This document shows, in pieces, positions 19,203-29,744 of a stretch of DNA of 64,000 bases. The stretch spans positions 367,925 through 431,924 of the forward strand of contig PBIL01000005.1 in NCBI GenBank assembly GCA_002720475.1, in the 5' to 3' direction. How positions within the stretch are numbered: position 1 is the stretch's first letter; each line of letters opens with the position of its first letter. The translations under genes were made by a program, and so were the position numbers. The notes under the pieces are model-generated. The model searched no databases. It had not been told where the DNA came from and was given only the letters and a program-made list of their open reading frames with translations. The stretch comes from Roseovarius sp. Lineage in GTDB: Bacteria; Pseudomonadota; Alphaproteobacteria; Rhodobacterales; Rhodobacteraceae.

Positions 19203-20197
19203 CAAAGGGGCCGGTGCTGATCGACCTGGACGGGGGGGAGGAGGCCGCGCCGGACCGCGCCCCGCCCGTGCCCGAGGCGGTGCCCGAGGGCCATGCCATG
19301 CGCGCGGCCATGGCGGGGATGGCGCGGCGTCCCTCCTGGCTGGGGCGCGCCTTCTGGGGTCTTGCGGCGGTGTTTCTGGGGGCGGCGGTCTCGGTCGCGG
19401 CCTGGGACTTCGTGACCGGCCTTCTGGCGCGCGCGCCGCTCATTGGCTGGGCGCTGGCGGGGATCGGCGCGGCACTTCTCGTCGTGGCGCTGCTCATCGC
19501 CTTGCGCGAGGTGGCGGGATTCGCCCGCCTCGGACGACTTGACGCGCTGCGCGCCGAGGCCGAGGCGGCGCGGGCGGCGGGCGATCTGGGCGCGGCGCGG
19601 ACGGTGGTGACGCGGCTGCGCACGCTTTACCTGAGACGCCCCGAGGCGGCCTGGGGGCTGGCGCGGCTCGAGGAGCGGGCGGGCGATGCGTTTGACGCCG
19701 ACGCGCTTCTGGCCTTGGCCGAGGCCGAATTGCTCGGCCCGCTTGACGCCGCGGCTCTGCGCGAGGTGGAGGGCGCGGCGCGGCAGGTGGCCGCCGTCAC
19801 CGCGCTGGTGCCATTGGCGCTTGCCGATGTGGTGGGCGCGCTGGTGGCCAACCTGCGGATGATCCGGGCGGTGGCCACGATCTATGGCGGGCGCACCGGC
19901 ACGCTTGGCAACTGGCGGCTGGCGCGCGCGGTGATGGCGCATCTGGTGGCTACGGGCGCGGTGGCCGTGGGCGATGACATGATCGGCAGCGTGGCGGGCG
20001 GCGGGCTTGTCTCGCGCCTCTCGCGGCGCTTCGGCGAGGGGGTGGTGAACGGGGCGTTGACGGCGCGGGTGGGGCTTGCGGCGATCGAGCTGTGCCGTCC
20101 GTTGCCGCGCATCGCCACGCCCGCGCCCTCGGTCAGCGGCGTGGTGCGGCGCGCGCTGACGGGGCTGTTCTCGCGCGGCGAGGGCGGGCAGGGCTGA
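19199..20197 (+). CDS. ycjF: YcjF-family inner-membrane protein (TIGR01620/DUF697)
   Basis: A 332-residue membrane protein. Two hydrophobic segments lie near residues 55-75 and 82-102, followed by a soluble helical part with RLRTLYLRRPEAAWGLARLE and a C-terminal DUF697-like region (LVANLRMIRAVATIYGGRTG). It normally pairs with YcjX. ATGA overlap with the acetyltransferase confirms the operon. Role unknown. Confidence 0.87.
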   Translation: MTKGPVLIDLDGGEEAAPDRAPPVPEAVPEGHAMRAAMAGMARRPSWLGRAFWGLAAVFLGAAVSVAAWDFVTGLLARAPLIGWALAGIGAALLVVALLIALREVAGFARLGRLDALRAEAEAARAAGDLGAARTVVTRLRTLYLRRPEAAWGLARLEERAGDAFDADALLALAEAELLGPLDAAALREVEGAARQVAAVTALVPLALADVVGALVANLRMIRAVATIYGGRTGTLGNWRLARAVMAHLVATGAVAVGDDMIGSVAGGGLVSRLSRRFGEGVVNGALTARVGLAAIELCRPLPRIATPAPSVSGVVRRALTGLFSRGEGGQG

Positions 20198-20283
20198 GCG
20201 GGGGACGGCCCTGGAATCCCGGCGACGGCTCAATATTCGGCACGGGGCCGGGTCTCGAAGCTCTGAGCGCGCCAGCCCCGCGA

Positions 20284-21579
20284 TCAGCGCTTCTCTATAT
20301 CCACGTAATCGCGCCGCGTCGCCCCCTGGTAGAGCTGGCGCGGGCGGCCGATCTTCATCTGCGGATCGGCGATCATCTCCTTCCACTGAGAGATCCAGCC
20401 GACGGTGCGGCTCACCGCAAAGATCGGCGTGAACATCGAGGTCGGGAAGCCCATCGCCTCGAGGATGATGCCCGAGTAGAAATCGACGTTCGGGAACAGC
20501 TTCTTCTCCGTGAAATAGGCGTCCGCCAGCGCCTGGGCCTCCAGTTCCTTGGCGACCTGGAGCGTCGGGTTGTTTTCAACGCCCAGAAGTTCCAGCACCT
20601 CGTCGGCGGATTGCTTCATCACCTTCGCCCGCGGATCGAAATTCTTGTAGACGCGGTGGCCGAAGCCCATCAGGCGGAACGGGTCGTCCTTGTCCTTGGC
20701 GCGCGCGATATATTCGGGGATGCGCTCGGGCGTGCCGATCTCGCGCAGCATCTCGAGGCAGGCCTGGTTCGCCCCGCCATGCGCGGGCCCCCAGAGGCAG
20801 GCGATCCCGGCGGCGATACAGGCGAAGGGGTTCGCGCCCGAGGAAGAGGCCAGCCGCACGGTCGAGGTCGAGGCGTTCTGCTCGTGATCGGCATGGAGCG
20901 TGAAGATCCGGTCCATCGCGCGGCTCAGGATCGGGTTGACCTCGTAATCCTCGGCCGGGACGGCAAAGCACATGCGCAGGAAGTTCGACGCATAGTCGAT
21001 ATCGTTGCGCGGATAGACGAAGGGCTGCCCGATGGAATACTTGTAGGCCCAGGCGGCGATGGTCGGCATCTTGGCGATCATGCGGATCGAGGCCACCTCG
21101 CGCTGCCATTCGTCGCGGATATCGGTGCTGTCATGGTAGAAGGCCGACATCGCGCCCACCACGCCCACCATGATCGCCATCGGATGCGCGTCGCGGCGGA
21201 AGCCGCGGAAGAAATACTGCATCTGCTCGTGCAGCATGGTGTGATTGGTCACGCGGCTCTCGAAATCCTCGAGCTGCGCGGGCGAGGGCAATTCGCCATA
21301 GAGCAGCAGGTAGCAGACTTCGAGGAAATGCGATTTCTCTGCCAGCTGGTCGATGGGATAGCCGCGATGCAGAAGCTCGCCCTTGTCGCCGTCGATGAAG
21401 GTGATCGTGCTGTCGCAGCTTGCCGTGGAGGTAAAGCCCGGATCGTAGGTGAACACCCCGGCGGTGGCATAGAGCTTGCGAATGTCGATCACGTCCGGGC
21501 CGGCCGTGGGTGAGAAGATCGGCAACTCATAGGTCTTGCCGTCGATTTCCAGCTTGGCGACTCTGTTCTCGTCAGACAT
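20284..21579 (-). CDS. gltA: citrate synthase
   Basis: A 431-residue type II citrate synthase, condensing acetyl-CoA and oxaloacetate to start the citric acid cycle. Catalytic segments are [11 protein letters not shown] (His), [12 protein letters not shown] (His), [14 protein letters not shown] and [10 protein letters not shown] (Asp). N-terminal domain and length match hexameric proteobacterial enzymes. It sits 56 nt after gltX on the same strand. Confidence 0.97.
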   Translation of the reverse strand: MSDENRVAKLEIDGKTYELPIFSPTAGPDVIDIRKLYATAGVFTYDPGFTSTASCDSTITFIDGDKGELLHRGYPIDQLAEKSHFLEVCYLLLYGELPSPAQLEDFESRVTNHTMLHEQMQYFFRGFRRDAHPMAIMVGVVGAMSAFYHDSTDIRDEWQREVASIRMIAKMPTIAAWAYKYSIGQPFVYPRNDIDYASNFLRMCFAVPAEDYEVNPILSRAMDRIFTLHADHEQNASTSTVRLASSSGANPFACIAAGIACLWGPAHGGANQACLEMLREIGTPERIPEYIARAKDKDDPFRLMGFGHRVYKNFDPRAKVMKQSADEVLELLGVENNPTLQVAKELEAQALADAYFTEKKLFPNVDFYSGIILEAMGFPTSMFTPIFAVSRTVGWISQWKEMIADPQMKIGRPRQLYQGATRRDYVDIEKR

Positions 21580-21635
21580 CGGGATCCTCCCTTGCAGCGA
21601 CCGGCGGCGCGAGGCGCTTCCGGACCGGGTCAGTC

Positions 21636-23063
21636 TCAGGCCGCGGGCGGGGCACCATCCCCGCCGCAGGTGGCATCGGTCAGCCGGGCGGCGGTTTCGT
21701 CCCGCCCGAGGACCAGCATCATGTCGAACACGCTCGGTGTTGCGCTCCGACCCGCTAGCGCGGCCCGCAGCGGACCGGCAAGCTTGCCGAAGTTCAGTCC
21801 GTGGTCTTGGGCGAACTGGGTGACCAATTCCTCAATCCCGCTTCGCGTCCACGTAGCATTTTGCAGCTGCGGCGTCAATTCGCCCAGTATACCACGGGAT
21901 ACATCATCGAGCAGCGCCGCCGCCGCGGCCTCCGGCACGATGGGCCTGTCATTCAGGACGAACGCCGCTTTTTCAAGAAGTTCCGGGTAGGTCTTCGCGC
22001 GGTCCTTGAGGCAGTAAAGCGCGCGCTCCAGCCCCTGCCTCTTTTCAGGCGGCAGCGGCGCCTGGCCTGTCGCGGAAAGGAATGCCTCCAATTCATGCAG
22101 CAGCGCAGCATCCTCCATCATGGCCATATGCCGTCCGCAGGTATTCTCGAGCTTCTTGAAGTCAAGCCGCGCGGGGGCCTTGTTGATGCCGGTGATGTCG
22201 AACCACTCGCGCGCCTGCGCGTCGGTGAATACCTCGTCATCGCCATGGCTCCAGCCCAGCCGCGCGAGGTAGTTGCGCATCCCCGCCGCCGGATAGCCCA
22301 TTTTCTGATATTCCTCGATGCCGAGCGCGCCGTGCCGCTTCGACAGCTTCTTGCCGTCCGGCCCGTGGATCAGCGGGATATGGGCGTAAACGGGCAGCGG
22401 CCAGCCCATGGCCTCGTAGATCATCATCTGCCGCGCGGCATTGTTGAGGTGATCGTCGCCCCGGATCACATGGGTCACGCCCATGTCATGATCATCCACC
22501 GCCACTGCCAGCATGTAGACGGGTGTGCCATCGCTGCGTAACAGCACCATGTCATCGAGCTGGTCGTTGCGGATGGTGACATCGCCCTGCACCACGTCGC
22601 GGATCACGGTCACGCCCTCGCGCGGGGCCTTGATGCGGATCACGAAGGGCGCATCGGGATGGGTGGCGGGGTCCGCGTCGCGCCAGGGGCTGCGGAAGAG
22701 GGTGGAACGGCCTTCGGCCCGGGCAGTGTCGCGGAACGTCTCGATCTCGTCCTGCGTGGAAAAGCATTTATAGGCATGGCCCTTGGCCAGGAGGTGATGC
22801 GCCACCTCGGCATGACGCCCGGCGCGCGCGAACTGGCTGACCGCCTCGCCATCGTGATCGAGGCCAAGCCAGGCAAGCCCGTCGAGAATCGCCCGGGTCG
22901 CCTCGGGCGTGGAGCGCGCGCGGTCGGTATCCTCGATCCGCAGCAGGAACCTGCCCCCGCGGCCCCGCGCATAGAGCCAGTTGAACAGCGCCGTGCGCGC
23001 GCCCCCGATATGCAGATAGCCCGTGGGCGAGGGGGCGAAACGGGTCACGACCGGGCACGACAT
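21636..23063 (-). CDS. gltX: glutamate--tRNA ligase
   Basis: A 475-residue class I aminoacyl-tRNA synthetase. The HIGH-type motif is [16 protein letters not shown] (residues 9-24) and the KMSKS-type motif is GKKLSKRHG. It charges tRNA with glutamate; alphaproteobacteria often also use a charged tRNA-Glu for tetrapyrrole supply elsewhere, but they make ALA from glycine. Transcribed away from comEC. Confidence 0.96.
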   Translation of the reverse strand: MSCPVVTRFAPSPTGYLHIGGARTALFNWLYARGRGGRFLLRIEDTDRARSTPEATRAILDGLAWLGLDHDGEAVSQFARAGRHAEVAHHLLAKGHAYKCFSTQDEIETFRDTARAEGRSTLFRSPWRDADPATHPDAPFVIRIKAPREGVTVIRDVVQGDVTIRNDQLDDMVLLRSDGTPVYMLAVAVDDHDMGVTHVIRGDDHLNNAARQMMIYEAMGWPLPVYAHIPLIHGPDGKKLSKRHGALGIEEYQKMGYPAAGMRNYLARLGWSHGDDEVFTDAQAREWFDITGINKAPARLDFKKLENTCGRHMAMMEDAALLHELEAFLSATGQAPLPPEKRQGLERALYCLKDRAKTYPELLEKAAFVLNDRPIVPEAAAAALLDDVSRGILGELTPQLQNATWTRSGIEELVTQFAQDHGLNFGKLAGPLRAALAGRSATPSVFDMMLVLGRDETAARLTDATCGGDGAPPAA

Positions 23064-23140
23064 GGGCAGTCTTTAACCTTTTGGTAAGGATCGTCGGCAG
23101 AGGATGGGGCCTGTCTATCGGTCCGCCGGGAGGGTGACAA

Positions 23141-25156
23141 GTGCGGCGCGCCGCGGAACGGATCACGGCGGTGTGGCTGGCGCAGCGGGGGGCGCTCTTT
23201 CCCTGGGTGCCGGTGCTCATGGCCTGCGGGATCGGCACTTTCTTCGGCTTGCGCGTCGAGCCGTCGGTTGCGGCGCTGGCCGGAAGCGGGGCGCTCGGGG
23301 CGGGGCTGCTGGCCCTCGCGCTCTGGCGCGGGGGGGAATGGTCGGGGCCGCTCGGCGTGGCGGTGGCGCTCGTGCTGCTCGGCTTCGCCCTTGCCGGGAT
23401 GCGCGCGCATCAGGTTGCCGGGCCGGTGCTCGGCTGGCGCTATTACGGGCCGGTGGAGGGGCGGATCGTGGGGATCGACCGCTCGGCCTCGGACCGGCTG
23501 CGCCTGACGCTCGACCGGGTGGCGCTGGCGCGGGTGGACCCGGCGCGCGTGCCGCGCCGCGTGCGCATCTCGCTGCATGGCGAGGGGGGGATCGCGCCCG
23601 TTCCGGCGCAGCGTGTGATGACGACGGCCCATCTCGCGCCGCCCTCGGGCCCGGTCGAGCCGGGCGGCTTCGACTTTCGCCGCCATGCCTGGTTTCAGGG
23701 GGTGGGCGCGGTCGGATATGCCCGCGTGCCCTTGCTCGCCGTCTCCCCGCCGGCGGGGGGGCAGAGGCTCTTTGCCGCGCGCATGGCGCTTGCCGATCAC
23801 GTCCGCGCGCGGCTGCCGGGCCAGGACGGGGCTTTCGCGGCGGCGGTCATGACCGGGGACCGTTCCGGCCTGTCGCTGGCGACGCTCGAGGCGATGCGCG
23901 TGTCGAACCTCGCGCATCTTCTGGCCATCTCGGGGCTGCATATGGGCCTGCTGGCGGGGTTCGTCTTTGCTGCCGCCCGGCTGATCCTGGCCGCGATCCC
24001 GCTTGTGGCGCTGCGCTGGCCGGTGAAAAAGATCGCCGCCGCCGTGGCGATCGCGGCGGGCGCGTTCTATCTCGCGCTCTCGGGCGGCAATGTGGCGACC
24101 GAGCGGGCCTTCGTCATGGTCGCGGTCATGCTCGTGGCGGTGATGCTCGACCGCCGCGCATTCAGCCTGCGCGCCGTGGCGGTGGCCGCCGTGATCGTGC
24201 TCTGCCTGCGGCCCGAGGCGCTGCTCGGCCCCGGCTTCCAGATGTCCTTTGCCGCGACCGTCGCGCTGGTCGCCGTCTTCGGCTGGCTCAGGGATGCCGA
24301 GATCCCGCTGGGGCCACGCTGGTTGCGGCCGGTGCTCGCGGTGGTGATCTCCTCGGCGGTGGCGGGGGCGGCGACGGCCCCGGTGGCGGCAGCGCATTTC
24401 AACCAGCTTTCGCAATACGGGCTGGCGGCCAATCTGCTGAGCGTGCCGCTCATGGGCCTTGTGGTCATGCCCGCCGCCGTCGTGGCGGTGCTCCTGCTGC
24501 CGCTGGGGATCGACGGGCTGCCGCTCTGGGTGATGGGGCAGGGGCTGCGCTGGATTCTCGGCGTGGCCGACCGGGTGGCGGCGCTCGAGGGGGCGCGCAT
24601 CCCGGTGATGGCACCGGGGCCCTGGGTCCTGCCGCTTCTGGCATTGGGCGCGCTTGTCCTCGTGCTCTGGCAGGGGCGCGGGCGGCTCGCCGGGTTTCTG
24701 CCCCTTGCCGCCGCGATGCTGCTCTGGGCCGGGGCGGACCGGCCGCGCCTGCTGATCTCGGACAATGGCGGCCTGGTGGGGGTGATGACCGGGGCGGGCC
24801 GTGCGCTGAGCAAGCCGCGCGGGGGCGGGTTCATCGCCGAGACCTGGCTTGAGAACGATGGCGATGCGGTCTCTCAGAAAGCCGCCCACGGCCGCTGGCG
24901 GGACGATCTGCTCGCGCCCCTGCGGATCGAACTCGTCCAGGGCCGCAAGGCGGCGCGCGTGCCGCGCGGCTGTGGCACCGCCGATCTCCTGGTCTTCACG
25001 GCAGAGCCAGAGGTCCCGCCCGCCGGTCCCTGCCGGGTGATCACGCCGGAAACCCTGCGCCGCTCTGGCGCGCTCGCCCTCGTCGGACAGGCGGATGGCC
25101 TGCGCCTGCAAAGCGCCGCCGAACTCGGCGGGCACCGCCTCTGGTCGCCTCAGTAG
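23141..25156 (+). CDS. comEC: ComEC/Rec2-family DNA-uptake channel protein
   Basis: A 671-residue polytopic membrane protein. It has an N-terminal DUF4131-type region with several hydrophobic segments, then the Competence domain with the hallmark [20 protein letters not shown]. The C-terminal part has no HxHxDH motif, so the metallo-beta-lactamase nuclease domain of longer ComEC proteins is absent or degenerate. The start is GTG at 23141 after GGGAGGGTGAC. It converges on lexA with a 7-nt overlap. The comEC-lexA arrangement is common in Rhodobacteraceae. Confidence 0.87.
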   Translation: MRRAAERITAVWLAQRGALFPWVPVLMACGIGTFFGLRVEPSVAALAGSGALGAGLLALALWRGGEWSGPLGVAVALVLLGFALAGMRAHQVAGPVLGWRYYGPVEGRIVGIDRSASDRLRLTLDRVALARVDPARVPRRVRISLHGEGGIAPVPAQRVMTTAHLAPPSGPVEPGGFDFRRHAWFQGVGAVGYARVPLLAVSPPAGGQRLFAARMALADHVRARLPGQDGAFAAAVMTGDRSGLSLATLEAMRVSNLAHLLAISGLHMGLLAGFVFAAARLILAAIPLVALRWPVKKIAAAVAIAAGAFYLALSGGNVATERAFVMVAVMLVAVMLDRRAFSLRAVAVAAVIVLCLRPEALLGPGFQMSFAATVALVAVFGWLRDAEIPLGPRWLRPVLAVVISSAVAGAATAPVAAAHFNQLSQYGLAANLLSVPLMGLVVMPAAVVAVLLLPLGIDGLPLWVMGQGLRWILGVADRVAALEGARIPVMAPGPWVLPLLALGALVLVLWQGRGRLAGFLPLAAAMLLWAGADRPRLLISDNGGLVGVMTGAGRALSKPRGGGFIAETWLENDGDAVSQKAAHGRWRDDLLAPLRIELVQGRKAARVPRGCGTADLLVFTAEPEVPPAGPCRVITPETLRRSGALALVGQADGLRLQSAAELGGHRLWSPQ

Positions 25157-25848
25157 GTGCGGATCAGCCCCACGAGACGCCCCTGCACGCGCACCATTTC
25201 CTCGGGCAGCACGCGGGGCTCATAGGCCGGGTTGGCGGCCTCGAGCGCGATGGCATTGCCGCGCCGGAAGAACCGCTTGAGCGTCGCCTCCTGATCCTCG
25301 ATCAGCGCCACGACGATATCGCCGTTATCGGCGACCGAGGTCTCGCGGATGATGACCACATCGCCGTCATTGATCCCGACGCCGATCATCGAATCGCCCC
25401 TGACCTCAAGCGCGTAGTGGGTGCCGCGTCCGGCGATCATGTCACCGGGCACGGCGACGGTATGGCTCGCATGCGCGATCGCCTCGATCGGCACCCCGGC
25501 GGCAATGCGCCCCATGACCGGCAGCGACACGGCCGCGGCCGTCTCGACCGGGCGGGCATTGGCGGGCTGCGGCGCGGCCGGGCGATCCCCGTCGATCACG
25601 CGCGGGCTGAAGCCGGAGGCAACTCCGCCGAGCGCCTCCGGCAGGCGGACGATCTCGACCGCGCGCGCCCGGTGCGCCAGCCGCCGGATGAAGCCCCGCT
25701 CTTCCAGAGCGGTGATCAGGCGATGGATGCCGGATTTCGACCGCAGATCGAGCGCCTCGCGCATCTCGTCGAAACTGGGCGGCACGCCGTCGCGCTGCAC
25801 GCGCTTGTGGATGAAGTCCAGCAGATCGAGCTGTTTTCTGGTCAGCAT
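25150..25848 (-). CDS. lexA: LexA repressor, SOS regulator
   Basis: A 232-residue LexA. The N-terminal winged helix contains [20 protein letters not shown]. The autocleavage Ala-Gly lies in [13 protein letters not shown], the nucleophile serine in [11 protein letters not shown] and the general-base lysine in [13 protein letters not shown]. RecA-stimulated self-cleavage releases SOS genes. A GTTC-N7-GTTC box lies just upstream, so self-repression is likely. Confidence 0.96.
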   Translation of the reverse strand: MLTRKQLDLLDFIHKRVQRDGVPPSFDEMREALDLRSKSGIHRLITALEERGFIRRLAHRARAVEIVRLPEALGGVASGFSPRVIDGDRPAAPQPANARPVETAAAVSLPVMGRIAAGVPIEAIAHASHTVAVPGDMIAGRGTHYALEVRGDSMIGVGINDGDVVIIRETSVADNGDIVVALIEDQEATLKRFFRRGNAIALEAANPAYEPRVLPEEMVRVQGRLVGLIRTY

Positions 25849-25875
25849 CTCGCCACTCCCGGGAAAATCACTTTT

Positions 25876-25890
25876 GTTCTATGCGTGTTC
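25876..25890. promoter_or_regulatory. SOS (LexA) box upstream of lexA
   Basis: GTTC (25876-25879) and GTTC (25887-25890) separated by 7 nt match the alphaproteobacterial LexA direct repeat GTTCN7GTTC. It is 28 nt upstream of the lexA ATG, where it would overlap the promoter and give autoregulation. Confidence 0.8.
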
Positions 25891-25925
25891 CCTTTTTGTG
25901 TCAACCTTCTCCTTGGTCTCGGAGT

Positions 25926-25953
25926 CAGAAAGCCCCCGCCCTGGGGCGGGGGC
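25926..25953 (-). terminator. rho-independent terminator of the RTX gene
   Basis: Read on the minus strand, a perfect 10-bp stem GCCCCCGCCC/GGGCGGGGGC (25932-25941 with 25944-25953) is followed by TTTCT. It lies 17 nt after the stop of the RTX gene and before the lexA promoter. Confidence 0.75.
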
Positions 25954-25970
25954 CGCTGGTCTGATCCGGC

Positions 25971-28900
25971 TCAGACGATGTCGAGCACCGTGTCGAGCCC
26001 GTCGAGCGTCGTCACGCCGGTGAGCGTGATGCTGTTGCCGACGCCGAAGTCGAGCACGGCGTTGCCCTCGACGATCGCGCCGAAGGCCGCGACCACCGCC
26101 GCGCCGTCGGCCGCGCCGCCGGTGAGCGCGCTGTCGATCTCGATCCGGTCGCCCGCGCCGACGCTGAAGAACTCGAACACATCCGCGCCGCCGCCCGCGT
26201 CGAACTCGAACACATCCACGCCCGGCCCGCCCCAGACGGTGTCGTTGCCCGCCCCGCCGCCGAGCCGGTCGTTGCCCGCGCCGCCGTAGATCAGGTCGTC
26301 TGCGGAGCCGCCCAGAATCGTGTCGTTGCCATCGCCCGCGAACACCGTGTCGTTACCGGCCCCGCCGTCGATCGAGTCCGCCCCGTTGGCACCGCCGATC
26401 TGGTCGGCACCGTCGCCGCCCTCGAGGGTGTCGTTGCCCTCGGCGCCCCAGAGTTCGTCCGCGCCGATGCCGCCGCCAAGGAAATCGTCCCCGTCAAAGC
26501 CGCCGAGCGTGTCATTGCCGTCGCCGCCCAGGAGCGAGTCGTTGTCGAGCCCGCCCCAAAGCTCGTCGGCATCTCCACCGCCGTCGATGGTGTCGTTCCC
26601 GTCGCTGCCGCTCAGGCTGTCGTTCCCGTCGCTGCCATCGATCAGATCGTTGCCCGCGCCGCCCCAGGCCTCGTCATTGCCGGGGCCGGCAAGGATCCGG
26701 TCGGCACCGTTGCTGCCGCCGATCTGGTCATCGCCAAGCCCGCCCCAGATCGTGTCGTCGTCGTCGCCGCCGAACACGATGTCCTCGCCGTCGCCCGCGA
26801 AGATCAGGTCAAGGCCCGTGCCGCCGCCGATATTGTCGTTGCCCGCATCCCCCGAGAGCGTGTCGTTGCCCGCGCCGCCGAAGATCTCTTCCCAGCCGAT
26901 CCCGCCGGTGAGGCTGTCATCGCCCGCGCCGCCGAAGAGCCCGTTGGGCCCGGTGCCGCCGTCGAGCGTGTCATTGCCGTCGCCGCCGAAGAGATCGTCC
27001 GCCCCGTCACCGCCCTCGATCAGGTCGTTGCCGCCCAGGCCGCTGATGACGTCATCCCCCGCCGTGCCGATCAGCGTGTCCGCGCCCTCGGTCGGGCCGC
27101 CGGTATCGGCGGTGATACGCGCCACCTGCGCCGCGGTGAGGCCCGCGAAGGTCAGCGTGTTGCCGCCGCCGAAATCGACCACCGCGCCACCGGCGGTGTC
27201 GGTCGCATTGGCGAGCGCCGCCTGGAGCGCGAGGAACGAGCTGCCCGCGATGCGCACGATCAGCGTCTCGCTGGCCGCGTCGAAATCGCCGATGGTGTCG
27301 TTGCCGCCGACATGGGTGAAGGTGTCGGTCCCGCCGCGGCCCTCGAGCCGGTTGTTGCCGGTGTCGCCAGCCAGCGTGTCACCGCTGTTGGAGCCGCGCA
27401 CGAACTCGATGTTGCTGATCGTGTCCGTGAAGGCCGCCCCGTCCCATGTCCCGGTGGCGGTGCCCGCCGCGAGATCGACAGTGACGCCGGTCACGCCGGA
27501 ACGGTCATAGCGCAGCCGGTCGAAGCCGTCGCCGCCGTCGATCGTGTCGTTCCCGCCCTGCGAGATGAAGCTCTCGTCCGCCGCGCCGCCGGTGATCACG
27601 TCGGCATTTTCCGTGCCGCGCACCTCCCAGACACTGTTCGTTCCGCCGATCATCTCGGCATTGCCGAAGCCGTCATCGGCGATGGTGCCCGTGGCGAGGT
27701 TGATCTGCGCGCCGCCCGCCGCGCCGGTGAAGGCGAAATCGAGCCGCACCAGCCCCGTGCCGCCGATCGTGTAGCCGTCCGTCCCGTCTCCGCCGCGCAT
27801 CTGCATCCACTGCCCGGCATCGGGCGCGACATCGAACTGATCCGCGTTTGCCGTGCCGATGATCCCGAGCCCGCCATTGCCGAAGCCCGCATCGAGCGGG
27901 TTTGCCACATCCAGAAGCGTGTCGTCGCCATCGTTCTTGATCACGATCCCGGTGTTGGCGGCACCGTCAATGTCAACGAGGATCCCGTCCGCGAAACCGT
28001 CGTAGCTGAGGGTGACGAACCCGTTGACGCCGTCATTGCCCGACATGTCGATCGTGTCGTTGCCGCTCGAGCCCACCACGAGATCACCGTCCGGCGTCGC
28101 ATTGCCGGTCACGATCAGGTCATCCCCCGCCGTGCCGACGAGGCTGTCGTCGCCATCCGTGCCCGGCACGAGGTTGGCCCCGCCGGGGGCGGCGAACTGC
28201 ACGTCCGCCCCGGCCAGATCGGCGGTGGTCAGCCCGGAGAAGGTGACCGTGCCGGAGCCGAAGCTGACCTGCGCGCCGCCTGCGGTATCGGTGGCCGCCG
28301 CCACCGCCGCGTCCACCGCCGTCTGGTCGAGCCCCGCCACGCGCACGATCAGCGTCTCGGTGGCGGCGTCGAAATCGGAGATCGTGTCGTTGCCGCCGAC
28401 ATGGGTGAAGGTGTCGGTGCCGCCCCGGCCCTCGAGGCGGTTGTTCACCGTCGCCTCGCCGGTGATCTGGTCGTTGCCGTTCGAGCCGCGCAGCCGCTCG
28501 AAGCCCGAGATCGTGTCGGTGAAGCTGCCGCCGCCATTCAGCGTGCCGGATGCCGTGCCCGCGTCCGCGTCGATATTGACCGAGGCGATCTCGAAAGAAT
28601 CATAGCGCAGCCGGTCGAAGCCCAGCCCGCCGTCGAGCGTGTTGTTGCCCCCGATGGAGCGGAAGGATTCGTCCGCCGCAGAGCCGGTAAACGTGTCGTT
28701 GCCGACCGTGCCGAACACCTCCCACACATCGCCGGTCCCACCGATCGTCTCGGCATTGCCGAAGCCGTCATCGGCGATGGTGCCGGTGGCGAGGTTCACA
28801 TTGATCCCGGTGCCGTCGCGGAAATCGAGCCGCACGAGGCCGGTGCCGTTGATCGTGAAGCTGTCGGTGCCGTCGCTTGCGCGCACGGACATCCACTGCT

Positions 28901-29744
28901 GGCCCTCCGGCGACAGGGTGAAGCTGTCGTTGAAATCCGTGCCGCGAATATCGAGCCCGCCATTGGTCCAGCCCGCGAAGAGCGGCTGCTCGACACCGAG
29001 AAGTGTGTCTGTGCCATTCGCCGCTTTGTCGATGCTGCCCGTATTGGCCCCGCCGTCGATGTCAACGGATATGGGTGCGTCAAGACCATCGTAGCTAAGA
29101 ACGACGAACCCGTTGACGCCGTCATTGTCCGACATGTCGATCGTGTCGTTGCCGCTCGAGCCCACCACGAGATCCCCGTCCGGCGTCGCGTTGCCGGTCA
29201 CGATCAGGTCATCCCCCGCCGTGCCGACGAGGCTGTCGTCGCCATCCGCGCCCGGCACGAGGTTGAACGTGTCGCCGCTCAGCGTGCCGCCAAGGGTGTT
29301 GATCGGGATGTCCACGCCCGGGGCGAAGGCCCCGGTGGCCTGGCCGGTGTTGATGATCGAGGCTTCGAGCGCCGCCAGTTCGGCCACGGTGGTGGGCAGG
29401 GTGAGCGGATCGCCCCCGATCTGGAAGAGCGCGTCGGTATTGGTGTCAGGGTCGTAGAACCCCAGGATGATATGCGTGCCCGCCGCCGTCTGGATGAAGC
29501 CGATCGAGTTTTCGATCGTCTCGCTTGCGCCGATGTCGAACCCGTTCACGCTCGCGCTGGCCACGGGCGTGCCGCCGATATCCACCAGCGGAAGGATGTC
29601 GTCCGGAGGGGTCGGCAGGACAGAGTAGTTGATCACGGAAGTGGTGTCCGGAAAGGCCGCGGAGAAGGTCGCCGGAGCAATCGAGACCGGATCGTCGTTG
29701 ATGTCTCTTTCGATGATGATTCCGGTCAGAGTAAGCGTGGTCAT
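25971..29744 (-). CDS. large RTX-type calcium-binding repeat protein
   Basis: A 1257-residue acidic protein, probably secreted by a type I system. Residues 1-160 form a unique N-terminal domain. Two modules of about 363 residues start near 161 and 524 (both NLVPG then DGDDSLVGTAGDDL) and share segments such as RLEGRGGTDTFTHVGGNDTI. Residues about 887-1180 are a long array of GGxGxDxL nonapeptides, which bind calcium after export. The C-terminus (FEFFSVGAGDRIEID) resembles T1SS targeting ends. The ATG at 29744 has AGGGGAAA upstream. No T1SS genes adjoin it. Adhesin, surface-layer or enzyme-like roles are all possible; none is shown. Confidence 0.85.
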   Translation of the reverse strand: MTTLTLTGIIIERDINDDPVSIAPATFSAAFPDTTSVINYSVLPTPPDDILPLVDIGGTPVASASVNGFDIGASETIENSIGFIQTAAGTHIILGFYDPDTNTDALFQIGGDPLTLPTTVAELAALEASIINTGQATGAFAPGVDIPINTLGGTLSGDTFNLVPGADGDDSLVGTAGDDLIVTGNATPDGDLVVGSSGNDTIDMSDNDGVNGFVVLSYDGLDAPISVDIDGGANTGSIDKAANGTDTLLGVEQPLFAGWTNGGLDIRGTDFNDSFTLSPEGQQWMSVRASDGTDSFTINGTGLVRLDFRDGTGINVNLATGTIADDGFGNAETIGGTGDVWEVFGTVGNDTFTGSAADESFRSIGGNNTLDGGLGFDRLRYDSFEIASVNIDADAGTASGTLNGGGSFTDTISGFERLRGSNGNDQITGEATVNNRLEGRGGTDTFTHVGGNDTISDFDAATETLIVRVAGLDQTAVDAAVAAATDTAGGAQVSFGSGTVTFSGLTTADLAGADVQFAAPGGANLVPGTDGDDSLVGTAGDDLIVTGNATPDGDLVVGSSGNDTIDMSGNDGVNGFVTLSYDGFADGILVDIDGAANTGIVIKNDGDDTLLDVANPLDAGFGNGGLGIIGTANADQFDVAPDAGQWMQMRGGDGTDGYTIGGTGLVRLDFAFTGAAGGAQINLATGTIADDGFGNAEMIGGTNSVWEVRGTENADVITGGAADESFISQGGNDTIDGGDGFDRLRYDRSGVTGVTVDLAAGTATGTWDGAAFTDTISNIEFVRGSNSGDTLAGDTGNNRLEGRGGTDTFTHVGGNDTIGDFDAASETLIVRIAGSSFLALQAALANATDTAGGAVVDFGGGNTLTFAGLTAAQVARITADTGGPTEGADTLIGTAGDDVISGLGGNDLIEGGDGADDLFGGDGNDTLDGGTGPNGLFGGAGDDSLTGGIGWEEIFGGAGNDTLSGDAGNDNIGGGTGLDLIFAGDGEDIVFGGDDDDTIWGGLGDDQIGGSNGADRILAGPGNDEAWGGAGNDLIDGSDGNDSLSGSDGNDTIDGGGDADELWGGLDNDSLLGGDGNDTLGGFDGDDFLGGGIGADELWGAEGNDTLEGGDGADQIGGANGADSIDGGAGNDTVFAGDGNDTILGGSADDLIYGGAGNDRLGGGAGNDTVWGGPGVDVFEFDAGGGADVFEFFSVGAGDRIEIDSALTGGAADGAAVVAAFGAIVEGNAVLDFGVGNSITLTGVTTLDGLDTVLDIV
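28014..28176. repeat. internal DNA repeat in the RTX gene, copy 1
   Basis: This 163-nt stretch is almost identical to 29103-29265, with only a few base changes. The offset is 1089 nt, which equals 363 codons and keeps the reading frame. It encodes the start of the second protein module. Confidence 0.85.
29103..29265. repeat. internal DNA repeat in the RTX gene, copy 2
   Basis: Partner of 28014-28176. It encodes the start of the first protein module. High nucleotide identity against more diverged surroundings suggests a recent duplication or gene conversion. Confidence 0.85.

Noticed and set aside
23045..25135. 696-codon open frame antisense to comEC
   Set aside because: Low-complexity basic sequence without motifs, opposite a clear membrane protein gene.
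26200..27090. Regular short DNA repeats that could suggest a CRISPR array
   Set aside because: The period follows 9-residue GGxGxDxL codons in frame, and there are no constant repeats with unique spacers or cas genes.
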